A stretch of 64,000 bases of DNA, taken from the NCBI RefSeq assembly GCF_020991375.1, contig NZ_JAJLQZ010000005.1:186001-250000 (forward strand), given 5' to 3'. Shown piece after piece: positions 17,603-24,220 of the stretch (within the stretch, counting starts at the first letter, position 1; every line of letters starts with the position of its first letter). A program made the translations under genes and the position numbers. The DNA is from Glycomyces amatae (lineage in GTDB: Bacteria > Actinomycetota > Actinomycetes > Mycobacteriales > Micromonosporaceae). The notes under the pieces were generated by a model. That model did no database searches. It saw nothing but the letters and a program-made list of their open reading frames with translations, and had not been told where the DNA came from.

Positions 17603-19069
17603 ATGACCCTGTCCGCACCCGCCGCCCGAAGACGACCGGCGCTCGCCGGCCGCTCCCGCCTGCTCCTCGCGATCGCCGTGGTCGCGATCGGGGCGCTGGT
17701 GGCCGCCTCCCTCACCGTCTGGAACAGCGCCAAGGCCCAGGCGTTCGAGACGGGCGTCTGGTACAACATCGAGTCGCGCCATTCCGGGCTGGTGCTGGGG
17801 ATCCGGGCGGCCTCGACGGCCAACGGGGCCGAGCTGGTCCAGTGGGACTCGAACGGCTCGACCGATCAGCAGTTCCGGTTCCTGGACTCCGGCGGCGGCT
17901 ACTACCGTATTCAGGCCCGGCACTCGAATAAGGTCCTGGACGTCGCCTCGGGGAGCACCGCTGACGGGGCGCTGGTCCAGCAGTGGGGCGACGCCAACAG
18001 CACGAACCAGCAGTGGCGGGTCACCGAGTCGGGCGGGTACGCGACGTTCGTCAACCGGGCTTCGGGTAAGGCGCTGGACGTGTGGGAGTGGTCGACGGCC
18101 AAGGGCGGCCGGATCTCCCAGTACGCGCCCACCGGCGGCACCAACCAGCAGTGGGAGCTCAACGAAGTGGGCGGCGGCGGCCCCGGCGGCGTCGGCGACC
18201 TCGTGGGCTTCGCCGAGGGCACCACCGGCGGCCAGGGCGGCACCACCGTCACCGTCACGAACCAGGCCGACCTCGAGGACTACGCCAACGCCCCGGGCGC
18301 CTACGTCATCAGGGTCGCGGCCGCGATCAACATCAGCCCCAAGGGCAAGGAGATCCGGGTCGGCTCGAACAAGACCATCATCGGCGTCGGGACCTCCGGC
18401 CACATCGTGGGCGGCGGGTTCTTCCTCGGCGAGGGCACGAACAACGTCATCATCCGCAACCTCACGATCCGCGACACCCTCATGCCCGAGGACGACCCGG
18501 ACGACAAGGACTACGACTACGACGGCATCCAGATGGACACCGCCAGCAACGTCTGGATCGACCACAACCGCATCTACAACATGAACGACGGCCTCATCGA
18601 CTCGCGCAAGGACACCACGAACCTCACGGTCTCCTGGAACGAGATGGGCCCGGGCAACAAGTCGTTCGGCATCGGCTGGACCGAGAACGTCACGGCCCGG
18701 ATCACCATCCACCATAACTGGATCCACGGCACCAACCAGCGCAACCCGAGCACCGACAACGTCCAGTACGCCCACCTCTACAACAACTACCTCCAGGACG
18801 TCTCCGGCTACGGGAACTACTCCCGCGGCCACACGAAGATGGTCCTGGAGAACTCCTACTTCGACAACGTCAACGACCCCTGGTACCCGGACTCGACCGC
18901 GCAGCTGCGCCAGAGCGGCAGCATCTGCGTCGACTGCACCGGCGACCGGATCACCAGCGGCTCGGCCTTCGACCCGTCGGACTTCTACGACTACAGCCTC
19001 GACCCGGCGAGCGGGCTCCCCGCCCTGCTCGACGCCTCCGCCGGGCCGCAGGCCTGGCTCGGGGTCTGA
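17603..19069 (+). CDS. Secreted pectate lyase (PL1) with ricin-type lectin domain
   Basis: A 488-residue exported enzyme that cleaves polygalacturonate by beta-elimination, using calcium. Residues 1-46 form a long Arg-rich signal or anchor segment with a hydrophobic stretch (LLLAIAVVAIGALVAASL). Residues about 47-175 are a ricin-B-like lectin domain with three QxW-type repeats (TDQQFRF, TNQQWRV, TNQQWEL). Residues about 185-488 are the PL1 beta-helix with NVIIRNLTIRD, DGIQMDTASNVWIDHNRI, DGLIDSRKDTTNLTVSWN and IHGTNQRNP, where the Asp/His/Arg residues match the calcium-binding and catalytic region. The start is the ATG at 17603 with GAAGGAG upstream. It is the first of five genes for plant-wall polysaccharide breakdown on this strand. 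Confidence 0.9.
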   Translation: MTLSAPAARRRPALAGRSRLLLAIAVVAIGALVAASLTVWNSAKAQAFETGVWYNIESRHSGLVLGIRAASTANGAELVQWDSNGSTDQQFRFLDSGGGYYRIQARHSNKVLDVASGSTADGALVQQWGDANSTNQQWRVTESGGYATFVNRASGKALDVWEWSTAKGGRISQYAPTGGTNQQWELNEVGGGGPGGVGDLVGFAEGTTGGQGGTTVTVTNQADLEDYANAPGAYVIRVAAAINISPKGKEIRVGSNKTIIGVGTSGHIVGGGFFLGEGTNNVIIRNLTIRDTLMPEDDPDDKDYDYDGIQMDTASNVWIDHNRIYNMNDGLIDSRKDTTNLTVSWNEMGPGNKSFGIGWTENVTARITIHHNWIHGTNQRNPSTDNVQYAHLYNNYLQDVSGYGNYSRGHTKMVLENSYFDNVNDPWYPDSTAQLRQSGSICVDCTGDRITSGSAFDPSDFYDYSLDPASGLPALLDASAGPQAWLGV

Positions 19070-19080
19070 CCGGACGCCGG

Positions 19081-19109
19081 CCCCCGGAGGCGAACCGGGC
19101 CTCCGGGGG
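19081..19109. terminator. Hairpin terminator after pectate lyase
   Basis: CCCCCGGAGGC / GCCTCCGGGGG form an 11-bp perfect stem with a 7-base loop, 12 bases after the stop codon. Confidence 0.75.
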
Positions 19110-19132
19110 TCCTCACGTACCGGGACCGGCGG

Positions 19133-19160
19133 TTGACATGGCGTTATGTACCGGTAAAGT
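19133..19160 (+). promoter_or_regulatory. Sigma-70-like promoter with an embedded palindrome
   Basis: TTGACA (19133-19138), 16-bp spacer, TAAAGT (19155-19160) is one of the best consensus promoters in the window. TACCGGTA (19149-19156) is palindromic and overlaps the -10 box, resembling the core of a LacI-type operator; repression of the GH127 gene by a sugar-responsive regulator is inferred. Confidence 0.6.
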
Positions 19161-19204
19161 GCTGGAGGTTCGCACCCGCCGCCAGCGCCGCTAAGGAACC
19201 GCCC

Positions 19205-21103
19205 ATGTCCCAGCCACACCGCTCCTCCCTGCCGATCCCCGACGTGGTGATCGCCGACGAGTTCTGGTCCCCGCGCCGGGAGACCGTGCGCGCCGAGACC
19301 CTCCCGCACCAAGAGGAGCGCCTGCGCGACGGCGGCCAGTTCGCGGCCCTGCGCTTCGAGTGGCGGCCGGACCCCCACGACGACCGGGAGCGGTTCCCGA
19401 TCTTCTGGGAGTCCGACGTCGCCAAGTGGATCGAGGCCGCCGGGTACGCGCTCGCATCCAGGCCCGACCCCGGGCTCGAGGCGGCCGTGGACGAGGCGAT
19501 CGCGCTGCTCGCCGGAGCCCAGCAGGACGACGGCTACCTCAACGCGTACTTCACCGCGATCAAGCCCGGGAAGCGCTTCACCGACCTGCGCGACGCCCAC
19601 GAGCTGTACTGCGCGGGCCACCTCATCGAGGCGGCCGTGGCCCACTTCCAGGCCACCGGCAAGACCTCCCTCCTCGACGTCGTCCGCCGCTACGCCGACC
19701 TCATCGACCGCGAGTTCGGGCCCGGCGGCTCCTGCGAGGGCGGCTACTGCGGCCACCAGGAGATCGAGCTCGCCCTCGTGAAGCTGTTCCGCGCCACCGG
19801 GGAGCGCCGCTACCTCGACCTGTCGCTGCGCCTGCTCGACAACCGCGGCAAGGCGCCGTTCTACTTCGACGAGGAGGCGCGCGAGCGCGGCGATGCGGGC
19901 TACTTCGGCGGCCAGGGGTCGGTCGTCCGCGCGGACCGGCGCTCGCGCGAGTACAACCAGTCGCACGCGCCGGTGCGCGAGCAGACCGAGGCCGTGGGCC
20001 ACTCGGTGCGCGCCATGTACCAGTACGCGGCCATGGCCGACCTCGCGCTCGAACTGGGGGACCAGGGCCTGCGCGAAGCGTGCGAGCGCCTGTGGCGCGA
20101 CCTGGTCGGCACCAAGCTCTACGTCACCGGCGGCATCGGCGCCGACCCCTCCATCGAGGGCTTCGGCCCGGCCTTCCACCTGCCCGACGGGGACGGCTAC
20201 GCCGAGACCTGCGCCGCGATCGGCCTGGTCTTCTGGGCCCACCGCATGATGCTCCTGACCGGCGAGGCGACCTACGCGGACGTGCTGGAGCGGGCGCTGT
20301 ACAACGGCGTGCTCTCCGGCGTCTCGGCCGACGGCACCGCGTACTTCTACGGCAACCCGCTCGCCAGCGACGGCACCGTCGAGCGCAGCGACTGGTTCGA
20401 CTGCGCCTGCTGCCCGCCCAACCTGGCGCGGCTGCTGACCTCGCTCGAGGAGTACGTCTACGTCGCCGACGACGCGGGCCTGGCGGTGAACCTGTACGTC
20501 TCCGGCACCGCCCGCTTCACCCGCGAGGGCCGGCACGCCTCGGTGACCCAGCGCTCCGCCTACCCGTGGGACGGCGCCGTGGCGCTCACCGTCGGCGGTG
20601 AGGCGCCCCTGGCGTTCGCGCTGCGCCTCCGCATCCCCGAATGGACCACCGGCGAGCCCGCGATCGCGGTCAACGGCGAGCCCGCCTCCTTCGCGGTCGA
20701 GCGGGGCTACGCCGTCCTCGACCGCACCTGGGCCCCCGGCGACCGCGTCGACCTGGTGCTGCCGATGGCACCGGTGCTGGTCCGCGCCGATCCCCGCGTG
20801 GCCGCCGCCCACGGCAAGGTCGCGCTCCAGAAGGGACCGATCGTCCACTGCGTCGAGGAGGTCGACAACGCGGCCCCGGTGCCGCACCTGGTGATCGCAC
20901 GCGACGGCGAGCCCGCGGTGGAGCACCGCGACGGGCTCGACCGGATCACCGTCGCCGGCGCGGTCGACGCGCCCGCCGCGGGCGGCCTCTACCGCACCGG
21001 GACTACCGCCTTGCGGCCCACCGAGGTCCGCACTGTGCCCTACTTCGCGTGGGCCAACCGCGGCAAGGGCACCATGGCCGTCTGGGTCCGCGAGGCCCCC
21101 TGA
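19205..21103 (+). CDS. GH127 beta-L-arabinofuranosidase-like enzyme, cytoplasmic
   Basis: A 632-residue protein of glycoside hydrolase family 127 (DUF1680), known from HypBA1 for releasing beta-L-arabinofuranose with a zinc-bound cysteine nucleophile. It has no signal peptide, so it should act on imported oligosaccharides. The zinc/catalytic residues are visible: E334 and C336 in GYAETCAAIG, and C402/C403 in WFDCACCPPN; their order and spacing match HypBA1 Glu338, Cys340, Cys417 and Cys418. An (alpha/alpha)6 barrel comes first and beta-sandwich domains follow (from about 430). The ATG at 19205 follows a usable AAGGAA. It has its own promoter and terminators on both sides, so it is a single-gene unit between the secreted enzymes. 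Confidence 0.9.
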   Translation: MSQPHRSSLPIPDVVIADEFWSPRRETVRAETLPHQEERLRDGGQFAALRFEWRPDPHDDRERFPIFWESDVAKWIEAAGYALASRPDPGLEAAVDEAIALLAGAQQDDGYLNAYFTAIKPGKRFTDLRDAHELYCAGHLIEAAVAHFQATGKTSLLDVVRRYADLIDREFGPGGSCEGGYCGHQEIELALVKLFRATGERRYLDLSLRLLDNRGKAPFYFDEEARERGDAGYFGGQGSVVRADRRSREYNQSHAPVREQTEAVGHSVRAMYQYAAMADLALELGDQGLREACERLWRDLVGTKLYVTGGIGADPSIEGFGPAFHLPDGDGYAETCAAIGLVFWAHRMMLLTGEATYADVLERALYNGVLSGVSADGTAYFYGNPLASDGTVERSDWFDCACCPPNLARLLTSLEEYVYVADDAGLAVNLYVSGTARFTREGRHASVTQRSAYPWDGAVALTVGGEAPLAFALRLRIPEWTTGEPAIAVNGEPASFAVERGYAVLDRTWAPGDRVDLVLPMAPVLVRADPRVAAAHGKVALQKGPIVHCVEEVDNAAPVPHLVIARDGEPAVEHRDGLDRITVAGAVDAPAAGGLYRTGTTALRPTEVRTVPYFAWANRGKGTMAVWVREAP

Positions 21104-21115
21104 CCACCGGCCGAG

Positions 21116-21148
21116 CGGCCTCCGTCCGGACCGGACGGAGGCCGTTTT
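21116..21148 (+). terminator. Rho-independent terminator after GH127
   Basis: CGGCCTCCGTCCGG and its exact complement (14 bp, one-base centre) are followed directly by TTTT, a rare classical U-tract in this genome. Confidence 0.85.
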
Positions 21149-21178
21149 CCGTCGCGTTCTCGTTAGATATCGAAGATA

Positions 21179-21220
21179 TTGACTACGTCGATGCGTGATG
21201 TTACCCTTCACATCACGCAT
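21179..21220 (+). promoter_or_regulatory. Promoter of the GH43 genes with an inverted repeat over the -10 box
   Basis: TTGACT (21179-21184), 17-bp spacer and TACCCT (21202-21207) form a plausible promoter. ATGCGTGATGT (21191-21201) and its exact complement ACATCACGCAT (21210-21220) flank the -10 box with an 8-base gap, so the repeat is better placed as an operator than as a terminator. An AT-rich GATATC-like element (21166-21180) lies just upstream. Confidence 0.6.
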
Positions 21221-21249
21221 TTCGGCTCTCCCTCCCTCTTGGAGTGACC

Positions 21250-22680
21250 ATGTCCTCGAACTCCCGTCCCCCACACCTGTCGCGCCGCGGCCTGCTCACC
21301 GCGGCCGCCGCGATCCCCCTGGCCGCCGCCGTCCCGGCACCCGCGGCGGCCCAGACCGCCTACACCGGATACCTCATGGCCCACTTCATCGGCGAGGGCA
21401 CCGGCGGCGAGCAGATCTACCTCTCCCACTCCGACGACGGCCTCAACTGGACCGACCTCAACCGCGGGCAGATCGTCCTGCGCACCCCCATCGGCACCCG
21501 CGGCGTGCGCGACCCGATCATCGTGCGCTCCCCGGCCGGGAACCGTTACTGGATCGTCGCCACCGACCTCCACATCGGATCGGGCACCTCCTGGAACGAC
21601 GCCGCCAACAACGGCAGCCGCAGCCTCGTCGTGTGGGAGTCCGCCGACCTCGTCAACTGGTCGATCCCGTGGCTGCTCGGCGTCGCGAACGCGATCGGCG
21701 ACGCGGGCGACGCCTGGGCCCCCGAGGCGATCTGGGACGCCGCCGCCGGGAACTTCCTGCTCTACTGGGCCACGAACTCCACCCTGAACGGCATCAAGAA
21801 GCACCGCATCTGGTCCGCCCGCACCTCCGACTTCCGCTCCATCAGCGCTCCGCAGGTCTACGTCAACCCGGCCGGCACCGAGGGCATCATCGACACCCAG
21901 ATCGTCGAGGCCAACACCGGCGGCTGGCGCTACTACCGCGCCTCCAAGGCCACCCAGATCGTCATCGAGGGCGCGAACTCGCTCACCGGCTCCTGGACCC
22001 GGCTCGGCGACCTCGCGAACCTCACCGGCAGCGGCGTCGAAGGCCCCATGTGGGCCAAGTTCAACGACCGCGCCGAATGGGCCCTGTGGCTCGACCAGTA
22101 CGCCACCGGCCGCGGCTACATGCCCGTCCTCACCACCAATCCCGCGAACGTCGGGGGCTACCGCAAGACCACCGGCTACGGCCTCGGATCGAACCTCAAG
22201 CGCCACGGCTTCATCCTCAACCTCACCTCGGCCGAGGAGTCCCGCGTCCTCTCGCGCTACCGGAACCCGGTGTTCAACCGCCTCCAGTCCTACAACTACC
22301 AGGACCGCTACGTCCGCCACTACAACATGGACGTGCGCATCGACCCCAGCGTCAGCCCCGGCGCCGACGCCCAGTTCCGACTCGTCCCCGGCCTCGCCTC
22401 CTCCTCCGGGCACGTCTCGATCGAGTCGGTCAACTTCCCCGGGCACTTCCTGCGGCACACCGACTACGACTTCGCGCTCGTCGCGAACGACGGCTCGTCC
22501 CAGTTCGCGCAGGACGCCACCTTCCGCCAGGTCGCCGGACTCGCCAACTCCTCGTGGAGCTCGTTCCAGTCCTACAACTTCACCGACCGCTACATCCGCC
22601 ACTACGGCTACAGCCTGCGGCTGGATCCCGTCAGCACCGCCACCGAACGGTCGGACGCCACCTTCCGCGTCACCACCTGA
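21250..22680 (+). CDS. Secreted GH43-like arabinanase/arabinosidase with AbfB module
   Basis: A 476-residue exported hydrolase. The N-terminus has a twin-arginine-type leader (SRRGLLTAAAAIPLA) cleaved near AAAQ (residue 35). Residues about 38-325 form a GH43-type five-bladed propeller with the expected acidic triad: D88 in GVRDPII, D215 in GIIDTQIV and E264 in GVEGPMW. Residues about 342-476 are an arabinofuran-binding AbfB (CBM42) domain with repeated SYNYQDRYVRHY / SVNFPGHFLRHT / SYNFTDRYIRHY. The ATG at 21250 is preferred over a GTG two codons upstream because GGAG sits 5 bases before it. It probably attacks arabinan side chains of pectin. The next GH43 gene follows after 67 bases. Confidence 0.88.
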   Translation: MSSNSRPPHLSRRGLLTAAAAIPLAAAVPAPAAAQTAYTGYLMAHFIGEGTGGEQIYLSHSDDGLNWTDLNRGQIVLRTPIGTRGVRDPIIVRSPAGNRYWIVATDLHIGSGTSWNDAANNGSRSLVVWESADLVNWSIPWLLGVANAIGDAGDAWAPEAIWDAAAGNFLLYWATNSTLNGIKKHRIWSARTSDFRSISAPQVYVNPAGTEGIIDTQIVEANTGGWRYYRASKATQIVIEGANSLTGSWTRLGDLANLTGSGVEGPMWAKFNDRAEWALWLDQYATGRGYMPVLTTNPANVGGYRKTTGYGLGSNLKRHGFILNLTSAEESRVLSRYRNPVFNRLQSYNYQDRYVRHYNMDVRIDPSVSPGADAQFRLVPGLASSSGHVSIESVNFPGHFLRHTDYDFALVANDGSSQFAQDATFRQVAGLANSSWSSFQSYNFTDRYIRHYGYSLRLDPVSTATERSDATFRVTT

Positions 22681-22688
22681 CCCGCGCC

Positions 22689-22717
22689 GGGCCGCGGAGG
22701 CCCGCCCGCCGCGGCCC
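22689..22717. terminator. Intercistronic hairpin between GH43 genes
   Basis: GGGCCGCGG / CCGCGGCCC, 9-bp stem with an 11-base loop, in the 67-base gap. It could attenuate or stabilise the mRNA instead of ending it, because the next gene has no obvious promoter. Confidence 0.5.
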
Positions 22718-22747
22718 GCCCGCACTCCCTCACCGAAAGGCCCGATC

Positions 22748-24133
22748 GTGCTCTCACGCCGACGCCTCCTCGCCACCGCCACGGCCGCCGCCGCGGTCCC
22801 CTTCGCCGGCGCCTCCACGTTCCTCTGCGCGAGCCCGGCTGCCGCGCAGGCGAACGCCGCCTACGCCATGTCCTACTTCAAAGAGTCCCCGAACGAGACC
22901 GACGACAGCTACGCGCTCCACCTCGCCGTCAGCGCCGACGGCCTCCAGTGGACCCCGCTCAACCAGAACGACCCCGTCGCCGTCCCGACCGCGGGCACGG
23001 GCGGCCTGCGCGACCCGTTCATCCTGCGCAAGCGGACCGGCGGCTTCGTGGTCCTCGCGACCGACCTCAAAGGACGCGTCTTCAACCTGAACAACCAGTA
23101 CCTGCACGCCTGGGACTCGACCGACCTGCGCAGCTTCACCGGCTACCGGCGCATCAGGGTCCACGGCATGGCCACCCACTCGTGGGCGCCGACCGCGTTC
23201 TGGGACCCCTCGCGCGGCCAGTACGGCGTCGTCTACTCCGCCTACAACGGCACCCGCGACGTGCTCCTGGTCAACTACACGGCCGACTTCGTGAACATGG
23301 GCTCGCCGCAGGTCTTCTTCGACCCCGGCTTCAACGTCCTCGACGGCGACGTCCTCGCCCACGACGGCGCGTTCTACCTGGCCTACAAGAACATGGACAA
23401 CGGCTACCTGTACGTCGCCCGCTCGACCACCGGGGCGCCGAACTCCTTCACCACCCTCACCTCGGGCCTGCGCCAAGGCGGCGCCATCGAGGCGCCGATC
23501 CTGGTGAAGTCCAACTCCGCCAACGCGTTCTGGCTGTGGGGCGACTCGTTCTCGCCGTCCAACGCCGTCTTCTACGCCTGGCAATCCTCCAACCTCGCCG
23601 GGAACTCCTGGTCGGCGCTCGACCAGCGCGCCTACACCGCGCCGATGAGCAGCAAGCACGCCGGGATCGTCCCCATCACCGAGGCCGAGCGCGCCGCGCT
23701 CGTCTCCCGCTGGGGCGCGCCGCAGTGGAACCGGCTCAAGTCCTACAACTTCCCCGACCGGTTCGTCCGCCACGCCGCCAACGTCGCCAGGATCGACCCG
23801 TTCCCGATGGAGCCGCCCGCCGACCAGCAGTGGCGCCTGCGCCCCGGCCTCGCCGACGCCTCCGGCGTCTCCTTCGAGTCGGTGAACTACCCCGGCCGCT
23901 ACCTGCGGCACGTCGACTACGCGGTCGGCCTGGTGCAGAACGACGGCTCGACCCAGTTCGCGCAGGACGCGACCTTCCACCGCACCGCCGGCCTCGCCGA
24001 CGGCGCGTGGGCCTCGTTCCGCTCCCACAACTTCCCCGACCGGTACCTGCGCCACTCCGGCTACGTCCTGCGCATCGACCCCGTCGCCACGGCCACCGAC
24101 CGCGCCGACGCCACCTTCCAAGTCACCTACTAG
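22748..24133 (+). CDS. Second secreted GH43-like enzyme with AbfB module
   Basis: A 461-residue paralogue of the preceding gene product. The leader (LSRRRLLATATAAAAVPFAG) carries consecutive arginines of the Tat type, with cleavage near AAAQA (residue 35). Catalytic candidates are D89 in GLRDPFIL, D199/D201 in VLDGDVLAHDG and E248 in AIEAPILV. The AbfB/CBM42 domain spans about 320-461 (SYNFPDRFVRHA, SVNYPGRYLRHV, SHNFPDRYLRHS). The start is GTG 22748, with GAAAGG about 8 bases upstream. It is likely co-transcribed with the first GH43 gene and active on arabinan-type side chains; exact linkage preference is unknown. Confidence 0.88.
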   Translation: MLSRRRLLATATAAAAVPFAGASTFLCASPAAAQANAAYAMSYFKESPNETDDSYALHLAVSADGLQWTPLNQNDPVAVPTAGTGGLRDPFILRKRTGGFVVLATDLKGRVFNLNNQYLHAWDSTDLRSFTGYRRIRVHGMATHSWAPTAFWDPSRGQYGVVYSAYNGTRDVLLVNYTADFVNMGSPQVFFDPGFNVLDGDVLAHDGAFYLAYKNMDNGYLYVARSTTGAPNSFTTLTSGLRQGGAIEAPILVKSNSANAFWLWGDSFSPSNAVFYAWQSSNLAGNSWSALDQRAYTAPMSSKHAGIVPITEAERAALVSRWGAPQWNRLKSYNFPDRFVRHAANVARIDPFPMEPPADQQWRLRPGLADASGVSFESVNYPGRYLRHVDYAVGLVQNDGSTQFAQDATFHRTAGLADGAWASFRSHNFPDRYLRHSGYVLRIDPVATATDRADATFQVTY

Positions 24134-24168
24134 GACCACATTCCCGGGCGGCCCCACCGCCGCCCGAC

Positions 24169-24200
24169 GGCGCCTGCCCGCCGCCCGGCGGGCGGGCGCC
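24169..24200. terminator. Hairpin between GH43 and exported GH127 genes
   Basis: GGCGCCTGCCCGCC / GGCGGGCGGGCGCC form a 14-bp stem (one G-T pair) with a 4-base loop, 20 bases before the next start codon. It may act as an attenuator. Confidence 0.55.
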
Positions 24201-24220
24201 CCGGCACCCCAGGAGCAACC

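Noticed and set aside
17514-19150. GTTATGTA shared by the pectate lyase and GH127 promoter regions as a regulon motif
   Set aside because: An 8-base match in two AT-rich promoters with different flanks is too weak.
17546-21274. 1,242-codon minus-strand open frame across the pectate lyase and GH127 genes
   Set aside because: Composition typical of antisense frames (Val/Gly/Asp-rich), spans two genes and their terminator; the plus-strand genes are clear.
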